Shown here piece by piece: positions 1 through 9,639 of a DNA stretch of 64,000 nt. The translations under genes were made by a program, and so were the position numbers. The DNA comes from Sphingobacterium athyrii (GTDB taxonomy: Bacteria; Bacteroidota; Bacteroidia; Sphingobacteriales; Sphingobacteriaceae): assembly GCF_003071065.1 (NCBI RefSeq), contig NZ_QCXX01000001.1:248001-312000 (forward strand). Direction: 5' to 3'. The notes beneath the pieces were generated by a model. The model was not told the DNA's origin, searched no databases, and saw nothing but the letters and a program-made list of their open reading frames with translations. Numbering within the stretch: the stretch's first letter is position 1; every line of letters starts with the position of its first letter.

Positions 1-491
1 ATAAGGGTAATGGCAACAAAGTCTTCTGGAAGAACGATAACTACCTCACAAACCTTGCGGGATTCATGGCTATTGGAGTTGCATTTATACCGACGGATCC
101 GATCGGCACCAGCTGTACACAATGTACATTGATCTCTTTTGGCTTAAAGGAACTGCATTATGGATTTGCTGCAGTGCTTTTTCTCACTTTTGCCTTCCTC
201 TCTATTCACGTATTTACGATTGGCCAGGCGCTCAATACAGCAATTCCAATCAGCATGGTCAATGAAAATAACATCTACAGATTTTGCGGTTATGGTATAA
301 TCTTTTGTATTGCCTTAATCCCATTTAAGCTTTTTGAGTATGCCACATTGGTCTTTGAAGCACTTTCACTGTTTCTATTTGGCACGTCATGGCTTATTAA
401 GGGACGGGCCTTGGGTGACAAAGGTATTATTGGCAGAAAATTGTATCGTGAGCAAAATATCATAGACACCGAAGAAACGGTGCCTCAATAG
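1..491 (+). CDS. Multipass membrane protein, 3' part (5' end outside window)
   Basis: The reading frame is open from the first base of the window; the ATG at 66 is internal, because the codons before it continue a plausible protein (NLAGFMAIGVAFIPT). About four hydrophobic segments are visible (around GFMAIGVAF, LHYGFAAVLFLTF, YGIIFCIALIPF and LVFEALSLFLFG), so it is an inner-membrane protein. A short Cys pair (SCTQCTL) lies in a loop near the PTDP motif. It resembles uncharacterised DUF998-like membrane proteins, but I cannot assign a function. It ends with TAG at 489-491 and converges on the YihY-family gene. Confidence 0.7.
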   Translation, partial: KGNGNKVFWKNDNYLTNLAGFMAIGVAFIPTDPIGTSCTQCTLISFGLKELHYGFAAVLFLTFAFLSIHVFTIGQALNTAIPISMVNENNIYRFCGYGIIFCIALIPFKLFEYATLVFEALSLFLFGTSWLIKGRALGDKGIIGRKLYREQNIIDTEETVPQ

Positions 492-533
492 GGATTTAGC
501 AGCTGCTCCCCTCCCCGACAACCTCCGCCTAGC

Positions 534-1544
534 TCATGGCGTCCTAGCTCCGGAATCAGATTTCTGATCAGATACGACCTGTTTCTCCTCCTGCGTAAGC
601 GGGGCTGGAGGAATCTCTCCGTCCGAGCGTTCGATCTCCTGAGTTTCGACATGTACCGCAAATTGAGCCGGCTCAATCGGAATACCCATCACGGTTGCAT
701 ACTCTCTGGTGTAGATTGCTCCAAAATATAATATAGCAGCCGTATAATACACCCATAGTAAAATCAGGACAAAGGAACCTGCAGCACCATAGGTATCCTG
801 GGTTGCCGAATGTTCCAGATATATTCCAATCAGGTAACGGCCCAGCACAAATAAGATGGAGGTAAATAGGGCTCCTGCACGTACATTACGCCACTGAATA
901 TTGACGTCGGGAAGAACCTTAAAGATAATGCTAAAAAGTACGAATATAATACCAAACGATAATGCAAAGTTGATTCCGTCAACCAACATGACGGTCATGT
1001 CAGGAAAATAGCGCTGTAACTGTCCAGTCAATGCCAAAATTATACCATTGATGATCAGGGTAACCACCAGTAAAAACCCTAGGCCGATGACTAAGGAAGA
1101 AGATAACAAACGATCCTGAATTAACTTCAACCAGCCTTTCTTTGGCTTGGCCCGCACATGCCAGATTTTATTGATCGAATTTTGGATATCCCCAAATACA
1201 CTTGTTGCCCCTAAGATTAGGGTGATACTACTGATCAGCAGGGCCATATTGGATTTGCCCGATAGTTCGAGATTTTGAATAACTTCCTGAATCTGTTTGG
1301 CGGCACTGTTACCGACTAATCCCCGTAACTCCATAAATACCTTGCCTTCAATGGCATCTTCGCCGTAAAATATGCCCGCTAGGGAAATGATCAACACGAG
1401 TATCGGGCCAATGGAAAAAACGGTATAGTAAGATAAGGAGGCACTATATTTCATGGAATCTTCATTCAGAAACCCGGCAACTGAACTCTTCAAAATTCGC
1501 CAGTAGGTCTTTATTTTACTTCGACTTTTAGTCCTTATATCCAT
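534..1544 (-). CDS. YihY/BrkB-family inner-membrane protein
   Basis: The protein has about 336 residues and six predicted membrane helices, with the family hallmark near the N-terminus (KYSASLSYYTVFSIGPILV) and a conserved later block (YGAAGSFVLILLWVYY). The family was once called ribonuclease BN by mistake and is now regarded as membrane proteins of unknown transport or envelope role. The frame is open to 1586, but the start at 1544 (MDIRTKSRSK) fits relatives better than the extra 14 residues. The C-terminal 50 residues are polar, acidic and probably disordered. It stands alone, about 100 bp downstream of the 1641-2924 gene on the same strand. Confidence 0.85.
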   Translation of the reverse strand: MDIRTKSRSKIKTYWRILKSSVAGFLNEDSMKYSASLSYYTVFSIGPILVLIISLAGIFYGEDAIEGKVFMELRGLVGNSAAKQIQEVIQNLELSGKSNMALLISSITLILGATSVFGDIQNSINKIWHVRAKPKKGWLKLIQDRLLSSSLVIGLGFLLVVTLIINGIILALTGQLQRYFPDMTVMLVDGINFALSFGIIFVLFSIIFKVLPDVNIQWRNVRAGALFTSILFVLGRYLIGIYLEHSATQDTYGAAGSFVLILLWVYYTAAILYFGAIYTREYATVMGIPIEPAQFAVHVETQEIERSDGEIPPAPLTQEEKQVVSDQKSDSGARTP

Positions 1545-1640
1545 ATTGATGGTCTTTTTTAATATGAATAAACCACCTACTGGCAAAGAATGTTTTGGAT
1601 TTACGAAGAAACGCTGCCGGGTAACTGGCGAATTCCCTTG

Positions 1641-2924
1641 TTATTCATACGAATAATCCCGAATGGTCCCCTGAAGAATAAGCTGATTGGACCGGACAAC
1701 TTTCAAACTCAGATCCATATCCGATGCAATGGCCTTTAGCATTAAAACCGGAGGCACTTTGAGGCCATTCGGCCAGTCTGCAAGATGAATCGCCAGGTGC
1801 GAAAGACTATTGGTCTTCGCGTATTTTGACTGTAATTTATCTATCGTTGGGGCAGTAGATAAGATACTGACCTGATCATCTCTTTTCTGAAACCATTGGT
1901 AAAATAACTTATTGGGCAAAAATTTTGGTAATCCTGCATCACCTCTTACGCTCAACCTAACATTAGGCACTTTACTTTCATAAGGGGTTTTCTCCTCCAC
2001 GGTTTCAAAATTGTCGTTGACGGCATAATTAATAATGGTATCCGTTTGTACAACTTGATTATTCAACACTTCAATGTCAACATAATCCCCATTTGCATGC
2101 GCCATAATCGAGTCCGCGGCTAACGGTAGATCAATAAGAATATCCTTTATCAGGGTTTTCAAACGTTTGTCCGGAAAATTGACCCAGCCTTTGCCAATAT
2201 AATCCGCATCGACCAGCTCACGGACAAGATATTCTTGCGGAAAATTCCATGTATTTGACTGAAGCTCCCCCATAATTTCAATGCGGCTGCCTTTCAGGTC
2301 AAATTCTATGAAATTTTTTGTTGAAATATCGCTATAACGCAACGATTTACGTGTTAATTCACTCGGGTGATTAATGAAACTTTCAATGGAGATACGATCA
2401 GAGTCTGATTGGATTAAGCGCAGCATCTCTTCCTTCTTTTTGTCAAGATGAAAGCCCAGTCCTACCAATAGAGCGTCTCCTTTCCAGACAAATGCTATTT
2501 TATTCGCCTCCTGGTATGCATAATTTACTCCCGGAGCAGCATTATTTTCAATGGAATCCACAGAAAGGCCTTCTTTTAAAAAGGTCAGAAATTGCTTTTC
2601 ATTTTTCAGATCCAAAAATGCATAGAAGTTCTTCGCGCTATCTTCAAGAGAAAAAAGAAATACATTGGCCTTGATATCGATTCCATTATCCTTTAGCTTA
2701 GTCAATTTTTTAGCGAAGTCCTGTCCTCCCTTTGGTGCCGTCTGCCAATTATCAAAGAGTTGGTTAAGCAAAATATCATCCAATGAGATGGTTAATAATG
2801 CCTTACTCTTTTTATGAACGACAGATTTATACGACTGCTGCTGTCGAACGATATAGATGCCCCAGCCTATTATCGCTAATCCTACGATAATTCCTAAAGT
2901 CCAAATTATTCCTTTTTTAATCAT
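1641..2924 (-). CDS. Membrane-anchored hypothetical protein paired with DUF4836 gene
   Basis: A 427-residue protein with a short cytoplasmic start (MIKK), one N-terminal transmembrane helix (about residues 6-26, GIIWTLGIIVGLAIIGWGIYI) and a long soluble domain presumably in the periplasm. I recognise no catalytic motif. The start overlaps the end of the upstream DUF4836 gene by 8 bp, so the two are co-transcribed and probably translationally coupled. Both are large envelope proteins without recognised enzymatic motifs, so they may act together, but that is inference from gene order. Confidence 0.7.
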   Translation of the reverse strand: MIKKGIIWTLGIIVGLAIIGWGIYIVRQQQSYKSVVHKKSKALLTISLDDILLNQLFDNWQTAPKGGQDFAKKLTKLKDNGIDIKANVFLFSLEDSAKNFYAFLDLKNEKQFLTFLKEGLSVDSIENNAAPGVNYAYQEANKIAFVWKGDALLVGLGFHLDKKKEEMLRLIQSDSDRISIESFINHPSELTRKSLRYSDISTKNFIEFDLKGSRIEIMGELQSNTWNFPQEYLVRELVDADYIGKGWVNFPDKRLKTLIKDILIDLPLAADSIMAHANGDYVDIEVLNNQVVQTDTIINYAVNDNFETVEEKTPYESKVPNVRLSVRGDAGLPKFLPNKLFYQWFQKRDDQVSILSTAPTIDKLQSKYAKTNSLSHLAIHLADWPNGLKVPPVLMLKAIASDMDLSLKVVRSNQLILQGTIRDYSYE

Positions 2925-4935
2925 TGTCAGTTACATCAATTGGTTCATCCAAGTTGTATTGTTCATCCGGCACAATTCCATCTAGCAATTGGTTGATCAC
3001 AAACTGTAGCGCATTGTTTGCCTTTGTCGGTAACTCAAGTTGCAAATCTGTTTCCAATCTATCACCAACAATTCCTTTCGAACTCAACGTAAAATTACCA
3101 TAATTATTCAATTCATCTAATGTAGCGCGCCAACTATTGCCCAATATGAGATTCAAATCTTTTGTTAACCCTGGTATTTTCTTTGTTTGGAAAGCCGCAG
3201 AAAATTTACTTCCTTTCATAAGCTTAACAAAAGATGCATTGGATTTGGTCGAATAGCTATCTTTGTGCAAAATTTTATTTAGCTGCAGGCTATCGTTGCT
3301 GATCATCACCAGATCTTCATGGAACATCAGGTATAAAGGAAATTCTTTGCCATTGCCTTGTTTGATTTTGTAGATACCTCCAGCAAAGCTTGCATCGGCC
3401 TTTGATACCGCGACATCCAATGCCTTTTTAAAAATCCTTTGATCTTCAGATGTAAACATCCAGATAAAAGACGGTACCCGCTCCTCCTTGGTTTTATGAA
3501 CCTCCTTTACATCGTAATTATCGTCGTAATCGTAATCAACATAGTCGATCTTTAAATTAGTGATTCCATTGACGACAACCAAATTATCGCCGGGCATAAT
3601 TTTGGCGATAGCCTTTTCATCCAGTGCAATTTCAAGTCCAAGGGCCATAAGCTCAAGGACCTCATTTTCTTTTCCAAAATATTTTTTCAGGTTTTTTGTA
3701 AAAAATACTGGTATTTCCTTCAGGTAAGCTTCGGTGTTCACATTGACATTAAAATATGCGAATGTTTCCGCTGTTAAATACTTAGCGAACTTCGGATTGG
3801 GCTTCCTGGCGTACAATTTTTTGGTTAGGCTTATCAAGTCTTTTCCCAAAGTCACGCTGGTTTTCAGCATAATTTTATTGCGTTGCTGGGCCAGATCAAA
3901 AAACATGTCCCTATATCCTCTTTCCAAAGAAAAATTACTGGTATTATAATAAGCGTCCACAATCGAGCGGACAGAATGAAGCTCGTTATAAAAGCCGTCA
4001 ATTTTTGGTAGCCACACACGCACAAGATCGATATTTTTTACTAATCGAGCCTGCTCCTGCGCACTTATACCTGGATATTTACCACTCAATAATTGCTCTT
4101 GTTCATGCAGCAGCCATTTTTCCAACAATATATTTTTAATGGAATCATTTCGTCTATCCACTTCCTCAAAAGTCGTATCAAGTGAATCATAGTTGATAGG
4201 GTTGTCATAAATCTCCAACGGTTCTCCTTCCTCTTGCTGTAGCTCAGTTTGCAATGTATCAAAGTCAAACGCGTCCCACTCCATTGTGGCGGAATCCGTT
4301 AATACAGAATCAGCACAATTAGCAGCAGCCTCATCTGCCGCAGTAGCAGCAGATACCGCAGCTGCGGCATAATCTATATTTTCAATACCATATACCCCTG
4401 CGATAGAATCGTTGGCAAAATAAGTTGGTCCAACCTCTCCCTTCAGCACCCTAAGTTCCTTTGCATTCCAAGCGAGCAATTGACCATCCGCCGTTCTAAG
4501 TCGGCTATAACCGTTCAAGACCGGAAGCGAAGTCCCTTCCATCTTCAGCAATCTTTCAAAGTGATCGATATCAGCGATCGGGAGAATCAGCTCGCCATAC
4601 AGCAAACTATCCCTATTATTTCTGTAATATACAGCGACACCTTTTGCGTCCACGCCAGTCTGCTGAAAATCATTTTGCAGATCAAGGTCTTTCTTTTCAA
4701 AGTATTTGAAAAAACCAATACGATCCAACAATTTATTCAATGTGGCAGCTTCAGCGGGTTCAACGACCTTGGCTAAATTAATAGCCACTACTGTATTCGA
4801 GCCATCGGGTATTTTGCTCACAGATCCCTGCGCATAAACGGTACCGAAACCAGCTCCCAAGCACAATACTACGCCAAAACCATAACGCAGCAGTCTTCTT
4901 CCCCGATAACTCGACAAACAATTTGATATAACCAT
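2917..4935 (-). CDS. DUF4836-family secreted protein
   Basis: A 672-residue protein with an N-terminal signal sequence (about residues 16-36, GFGVVLCLGAGFGTVYAQG) followed by the DUF4836-like opening SKIPDGSNTVVAINL. DUF4836 proteins are Bacteroidetes envelope proteins of unknown function. The middle (about residues 190-270) is rich in Ala, Asp and Glu and looks like a low-complexity linker, followed by a helical segment and a second folded half. The C-terminus is acidic (DEPIDVTDND). It is the first gene of a two-gene unit with the membrane-anchored protein that overlaps its end. Confidence 0.7.
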   Translation of the reverse strand: MVISNCLSSYRGRRLLRYGFGVVLCLGAGFGTVYAQGSVSKIPDGSNTVVAINLAKVVEPAEAATLNKLLDRIGFFKYFEKKDLDLQNDFQQTGVDAKGVAVYYRNNRDSLLYGELILPIADIDHFERLLKMEGTSLPVLNGYSRLRTADGQLLAWNAKELRVLKGEVGPTYFANDSIAGVYGIENIDYAAAAVSAATAADEAAANCADSVLTDSATMEWDAFDFDTLQTELQQEEGEPLEIYDNPINYDSLDTTFEEVDRRNDSIKNILLEKWLLHEQEQLLSGKYPGISAQEQARLVKNIDLVRVWLPKIDGFYNELHSVRSIVDAYYNTSNFSLERGYRDMFFDLAQQRNKIMLKTSVTLGKDLISLTKKLYARKPNPKFAKYLTAETFAYFNVNVNTEAYLKEIPVFFTKNLKKYFGKENEVLELMALGLEIALDEKAIAKIMPGDNLVVVNGITNLKIDYVDYDYDDNYDVKEVHKTKEERVPSFIWMFTSEDQRIFKKALDVAVSKADASFAGGIYKIKQGNGKEFPLYLMFHEDLVMISNDSLQLNKILHKDSYSTKSNASFVKLMKGSKFSAAFQTKKIPGLTKDLNLILGNSWRATLDELNNYGNFTLSSKGIVGDRLETDLQLELPTKANNALQFVINQLLDGIVPDEQYNLDEPIDVTDND

Positions 4936-5031
4936 ACATTTGATACTTTCTACTACTTATCTATCGCATCAAAAGTATCAAATGCAAGAGGCTATTCTCA
5001 TCCCTGAATTCAGGTAATTCGAGGATTTCCT

Positions 5032-5664
5032 TTAAGCTTCTCGTATCAAACCGTATTCTATGGCAGATTTCACCGCCGCGGTCACACTTTTTGTCTGAAA
5101 TTTTTCCATTAAATTTTTACGATGGCTTTCCACGGTGTGTGAACTGATAAATAAGGATTCAGCAATCTGATTGGTTGTCATTCCTTTAGCCACAAAGGTC
5201 AGTATCTCTTTTTCGCGACGGGTAAGTTTGGGAACTTGCTTCAGTCCCGCTTCCGTCTTCTTATTGAGTATAACCTGGGTTTTCGCACAGATGTAGCGCT
5301 TACCGACCAAAACATCGGATATAGCGGCAATGATCTCCGTGCCGGTGGCATTTTTTTGAAGATAAGCATCCGCCCCCTCATTTAATATACTGTTGATTAC
5401 AGCCAGTTCGTTATGAACACTAAAAGCTATAATTTTTAGTTCTTTATAGTTCTCTTTCAATCCCTTTACCAGATCAATTCCATTTGCATCTGGAAGGTTG
5501 ATATCCAGTAACAATACAAGCGGCGCATCCGATGCAATGTTTTTGGATAAGTCCAGAGCACTTGCATACATACCCACCACCTCAAAATCTTCATGGGTAT
5601 TAATAATATTTTTTAGTCCCTCCAACAAAAGAGGATGATCATCTGTAATCGCTATCTTTATCAT
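5032..5664 (-). CDS. NarL/LuxR-family response regulator
   Basis: A 210-residue response regulator. The receiver domain (residues 1-120) has the acidic pair D8-D9, the phosphoacceptor D54 in LLLDINLP, and the conserved K in the LQKNATG segment. The C-terminal LuxR-type HTH (about 145-207) has TRREKEIL and the recognition helix region ISSHTVESHRKNL. It lies 12 bp after the histidine kinase at 5677-7923 and is transcribed with it, so it is almost certainly the partner regulator. The targets cannot be told from the sequence. Confidence 0.95.
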   Translation of the reverse strand: MIKIAITDDHPLLLEGLKNIINTHEDFEVVGMYASALDLSKNIASDAPLVLLLDINLPDANGIDLVKGLKENYKELKIIAFSVHNELAVINSILNEGADAYLQKNATGTEIIAAISDVLVGKRYICAKTQVILNKKTEAGLKQVPKLTRREKEILTFVAKGMTTNQIAESLFISSHTVESHRKNLMEKFQTKSVTAAVKSAIEYGLIREA

Positions 5665-5676
5665 TTTACACTATAA

Positions 5677-7923
5677 TTAAACAAGCGGCATTTCAATTTC
5701 TATCGTAGTTCCCTCACCTGGCGCGGACATAATCTTCATATCACCATGTAGAAAAGAAAGCCTTGACTGTATGTTGTGCATTCCTGCGGAATGTTGCAAA
5801 TCTATCTTTTCAATATCAAATCCCTTGCCATCATCTTCTATCGTTATATGTAAACGCTCATTGTATACAGAAAGTTGTATGATGATATTGCTTGCTTCGG
5901 CATGCTTCAATGCATTGTTCACAAGCTCCTGAATGATTCTGTACAGCGAGATCTGGTGCTCTACACTAAAATTGGATTCAAACTGAAGAAATTCGCACTC
6001 TACCTGACAATTCGGCTGACTCATCCGTGCGGCATAATCCCTTAGGGCTTCCTGTAAACCGTATTTGACAATCAGATCCGGCATCAGGTTATGTGCGAGT
6101 TTACGAAGCTCATCGACGGCATCATCCAATAGTTCAATACTCCGCGTAATGCCCTCCTTCACTGCGGGCTGATTGGCTCCCTTATCGCTGAGCGAGGACA
6201 ACCCAAGTTTTGTACTCGACAATAATCCCCCCAAACCATCATGTAAATCCCGAGCTAAACGTGTCCGCTCTTTCTCTTCTCCGGCCAGCATGGCGGTCAG
6301 ATTTTTGATAGCATGCTGCTGGTTATTCTTCTCGATTTCAAGGCCATGTAGGTGCTCCTTTTGCCTCAACGTGTTGGAACGCTGCCAATAGGCATAAAAA
6401 AGTAAGATAACAGCAATTAAACAACTAATAAATAACCAGATATAGATCGAGTTCATACGCGATTTAAAAGCAATTTCCTGTTTGGAGACATCAAGTTCCT
6501 GCAATCGCTGTTCATTTTCCAGGCGGCTTAATTGCAGGTCTTTTTCCTTTTTGTCTCGTTCCAGCTGAAGTACTTTCAACTGTTGCGTCCGATTTAGTTC
6601 GTTTAGCTTTAAATTCTCGACCAATTGATTTTGTCGGTCATTAAGGGCTTTCATCAACTTGATCTGTTGTTCTTTTTTCTCCCCTTCCAATCGCAACCGC
6701 ATTAATTTTTGGTTCTGCAGTTCCCGTTCATATTTAATTTCAAGTTGTTTGGTTTTATCCAGCTTATCTGAATTGAAAGCCTCCTCGAACACTTTGATAT
6801 AACTCTTTTGATACTGAAATGCTTCCTCATATCTACCTTCTTCGACGCTCACTTCAGCAAGTCTACTGTAGAGACTGAGCCCTACCTGGTAATCGTAATG
6901 TGGTTCCCGCTGTAAGTTATATAGCGCCTGCTGTAAATACTTTTTTCCCTGATCCCGACGTCCATTTTTGAATGCTTCATCAGCCAATATGCCATAAGCT
7001 GGTACAGTAAGCGAATATTGTCCGGTCTCCTGCGCAATTTGCAAGGCTTGTTGAGCAAATGAAGTGGCTTTTTTAGCCGAATTTTCGGGATAGAATTCGT
7101 GATATAGATTCGCTAAATTAACGGAAACATAGGCCATATCCGTTGGGTTGATAAGATTCTTCTGGTTATTCTTAGCTATTCGATAAGCTTCGAGATAATG
7201 TTCCTCAGCTTTCTTCAATATGTTTGGGTCCGTTCGATCTGACCGATATTCTTCCTCAAACAGATAACCTGCCTGCATATAGGCATCGAACAAACTATTT
7301 ATATTTCGGCCGGCTTTGGCTGTCTCCAGCAAAAGGTTTGTGTACTTCTCCTGAAAATCATAATTCCGCTGATTGGCGTAAATGGCTGTTAACTCCTTAT
7401 AAATAGCCAATTTCCGCGCTATGTTGGCATCTGTTTGTGGTGCCTTTTCCAAAAAGGTAATTGCTTTGTGAAACTGTGAAACCGCCTGATCCTCTTTGCT
7501 CTGTCTTGTCATAATCCAGCCATCACAATAATAAACATACCCCTTGGTACTGTTGTCATTGATAATGGGCAGCACGGACTTTGCATGCTCCAGATAAAAA
7601 CGTGATTTCTCAAAGAGATGATCGTTGTAGCTATTCATTGCTGCAATGCAATTTAAATAAGCGTAGTACTGTTTATCCGGATAATTTTTGGCCAGTTGAA
7701 TATTATCGTTGAGCAACTGACTTGCCAATGCTTTCTCATTCGCAAAATATAGCGCCTGTGCATATTTTCCGGTCAGCAGAAAACGCTCTTTACTTCCTAA
7801 GGGAAGATTATAATATGATTTCTGTAGCTCCTGCAACTGCTCCTGTGCATACAGCTGACAGCAAGAGAATAAGAAAACTAAGCATATAATAAAGGTTTTA
7901 AAAAAAACATGAATACACCCCAT
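5677..7923 (-). CDS. TPR-sensor histidine kinase (HisKA_3 / NarX-type)
   Basis: A 748-residue sensor kinase. It starts with a signal sequence (FIICLVFLFSCCQLYAQ), followed by TPR-like helical repeats to about residue 375, a long Glu/Gln/Lys/Leu coiled coil (about 390-490) and one transmembrane helix (about 492-510). A HisKA_3 dimerisation domain carries the phosphoacceptor His at about 561 (LARDLHDGLGG), and a HATPase domain has N box ELVNNALKHAEA and G boxes DDGKGF and GEGTT. The TPR region should be periplasmic. It is the first gene of the pair with the response regulator at 5032-5664. Confidence 0.95.
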   Translation of the reverse strand: MGCIHVFFKTFIICLVFLFSCCQLYAQEQLQELQKSYYNLPLGSKERFLLTGKYAQALYFANEKALASQLLNDNIQLAKNYPDKQYYAYLNCIAAMNSYNDHLFEKSRFYLEHAKSVLPIINDNSTKGYVYYCDGWIMTRQSKEDQAVSQFHKAITFLEKAPQTDANIARKLAIYKELTAIYANQRNYDFQEKYTNLLLETAKAGRNINSLFDAYMQAGYLFEEEYRSDRTDPNILKKAEEHYLEAYRIAKNNQKNLINPTDMAYVSVNLANLYHEFYPENSAKKATSFAQQALQIAQETGQYSLTVPAYGILADEAFKNGRRDQGKKYLQQALYNLQREPHYDYQVGLSLYSRLAEVSVEEGRYEEAFQYQKSYIKVFEEAFNSDKLDKTKQLEIKYERELQNQKLMRLRLEGEKKEQQIKLMKALNDRQNQLVENLKLNELNRTQQLKVLQLERDKKEKDLQLSRLENEQRLQELDVSKQEIAFKSRMNSIYIWLFISCLIAVILLFYAYWQRSNTLRQKEHLHGLEIEKNNQQHAIKNLTAMLAGEEKERTRLARDLHDGLGGLLSSTKLGLSSLSDKGANQPAVKEGITRSIELLDDAVDELRKLAHNLMPDLIVKYGLQEALRDYAARMSQPNCQVECEFLQFESNFSVEHQISLYRIIQELVNNALKHAEASNIIIQLSVYNERLHITIEDDGKGFDIEKIDLQHSAGMHNIQSRLSFLHGDMKIMSAPGEGTTIEIEMPLV

Positions 7924-8032
7924 AAAGTCTATTAATTCCCATTAGTGGATTGGTCAAACTTAGATAAATTTACTTTTATAAACAATTATAATTGCTGCCA
8001 AAATCTACCAAAACCACATAGATCCGCGTCAT

Positions 8033-8290
8033 TTGCGCCATTTCAATAGCCACAATTTCGCAATTACAATGCCCTATACTTACTCTTCGCTATCGCAGCT
8101 GAAATTTTTGCCACCACTTTTACCAGTAGGTGCCTCCTATGCAATCTGGTCGGGCATTGGTATTGTCGTCATCACATTGATTGGTATGATTTTATTCAAA
8201 CATATCCCAGATACAGCTGTAGTGATCGGAATGTTACTGATTTTCGCCGGTGTTATTATTAATGTATTCTCAAAAATGGACACACATTAG
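8033..8290 (+). pseudogene. Remnant of an SMR (EmrE-type) efflux gene, internal deletion and frameshift
   Basis: The open frame of 85 codons matches the second half of small multidrug resistance transporters from LLPVGASYAIWSGIG to the end (IFAGVIINVFSK), including the conserved AIWSG of helix 3. Its first 30 residues look unlike the family. In another frame (positions 8071-8124) the DNA reads ALYLLFAIAAEIFATTFT, a typical SMR helix 1 with the essential Glu of AAE. The two halves meet directly at about 8117-8127, so roughly 32 residues (rest of helix 1 through most of helix 2) are missing. The helix-1 frame has no in-frame ATG; the ATG at 8069 is in the other frame, one base off. I call it a pseudogene; a product of the 85-codon frame would have only two helices. 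Confidence 0.75.
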
Positions 8291-8311
8291 CTGATCTCAA
8301 AAGTAAATGTG

Positions 8312-8319
8312 TATTTTTG
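8312..8319 (+). promoter_or_regulatory. Bacteroidetes -7 box before DEAD-box-like gene
   Basis: TATTTTTG matches the TAnnTTTG consensus and lies 24 bp before the GTG start at 8344. No clear -33 TTTG is seen at the usual distance. Confidence 0.5.
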
Positions 8320-8343
8320 CAACTTACATAAACTATAGGATAC

Positions 8344-9639
8344 GTGTCGTTAGAGAAACTAAAACTAAGCAAAAGATTGACTGCAACAATGACCGAGCTC
8401 GGTTATTTGGCTCCAAAGGAAATTCAGAGTAGGTGTATTTCCAGAATTCTTGGCGGACAAGATGTGATTGCGATTGCTCCTGAAGGTGCTGGCAAGACTA
8501 CAACTTATGTATTATCGACCTTGATGAAATTAAAGTTCACAAATGATGAAGCACCTAAGTTTTTAATCCTTGCTCCCAATGAAGAGCGCATCGACGAGAT
8601 CGTTGAAAAATTCTATCAACTCAGCAAAAATAGAGATCTTCGCATCATCGGCTTACGGGCTGGCGGAAGTATGGAAGATGAAATAGAAGAATTAGTTGCC
8701 GGAAAGGATATTGTCGTAGCAACACCTAACCGTGCGCGGGCAATCTATCTCAAATTAGCCCTCAATCTGAACCGTATCCAAACATTAATTATCGATGATG
8801 CAGAAGAAATCATCAAACAGGGAATGCAAAATCCTGTAAGGGAATTGGCCGAAAGCTGTGGTAAAGTACAACATCTGGTCTTCAGTACCGTTGCGCATCA
8901 GAAACTATATGACATGATAGATACGCATCTAAATGAGGATTATGCATTGGTGGAAGTCGATGAACTGGAAAGCGAAGCTATTGACACCTTGGATCTTTTA
9001 TTGTATCAGCTTCCCAATTTCACCACCAAGATAAATTTGTTAAATTATCTTTTGCAGGATAAAGAAGTTTTTCAGAAGGTGATTGTTTTCGTAAATTCAA
9101 AGCTTACGGCACAAAAGTTGGCAACGAGCTTGTTTCAACAGAACAAAACGGAGATCGCAATTTTAAATCCATTGTTTTATGATGATTTTGGGTACGAAAC
9201 AACAGCAGATTTTATAGAAGACGAACAAGCCCGCGTATTGATCATTGCCCGCGAAAATACCAATGCGGTTGATCTCGCCAATATCCCTTTTATTTTTCAA
9301 TTTGAATTACCGAATGAAAAGGAGGAATTTTTAAACCATTTAGTCAAAAATGAACAGAATGAGGATAGCGTGGTATTGACATTTTCGACCGATCTGGAAC
9401 TTCCTATGGTCAGAAAAATAGAACAGGCCGTCGGCAAGAGAATGGACGTATTGGATCTGCCAGAAGATCTTCAGATCTACAATCCCGCAAATGATAAAAA
9501 GAAAAAAGCAACTAAGGAAGAACAGGAAGATAGTTCCCGTGGTGGAGCATTTCATCCAAAGAAGGAAAGCAATGCAAAAACTTTCAATTATGGCGGGGGT
9601 GAAAAAGCAAAGATGACGATGAAATTGAAAAAGAAATAA
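8344..9639 (+). CDS. DEAD-box-like protein with degenerate helicase motifs
   Basis: A 431-residue protein starting at GTG with the two-domain layout of DEAD-box RNA helicases. Motif I is near intact (PEGAGKT, residues 46-52), but motif II reads DDAE (about 151-154) instead of DEAD, and motif III reads STV instead of SAT. The second RecA-like domain keeps a motif IV-like VIVFVNSKLTAQKL, while motif V lacks its usual Gly and Asp, and the HRxGRxxR of motif VI is absent. The C-terminus is a Lys-rich tail (MTMKLKKK) suited to RNA binding. It is probably a non-canonical or catalytically weak paralogue, perhaps an RNA-binding or ribosome-assembly protein; that function is inferred. Confidence 0.85.
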   Translation: MSLEKLKLSKRLTATMTELGYLAPKEIQSRCISRILGGQDVIAIAPEGAGKTTTYVLSTLMKLKFTNDEAPKFLILAPNEERIDEIVEKFYQLSKNRDLRIIGLRAGGSMEDEIEELVAGKDIVVATPNRARAIYLKLALNLNRIQTLIIDDAEEIIKQGMQNPVRELAESCGKVQHLVFSTVAHQKLYDMIDTHLNEDYALVEVDELESEAIDTLDLLLYQLPNFTTKINLLNYLLQDKEVFQKVIVFVNSKLTAQKLATSLFQQNKTEIAILNPLFYDDFGYETTADFIEDEQARVLIIARENTNAVDLANIPFIFQFELPNEKEEFLNHLVKNEQNEDSVVLTFSTDLELPMVRKIEQAVGKRMDVLDLPEDLQIYNPANDKKKKATKEEQEDSSRGGAFHPKKESNAKTFNYGGGEKAKMTMKLKKK

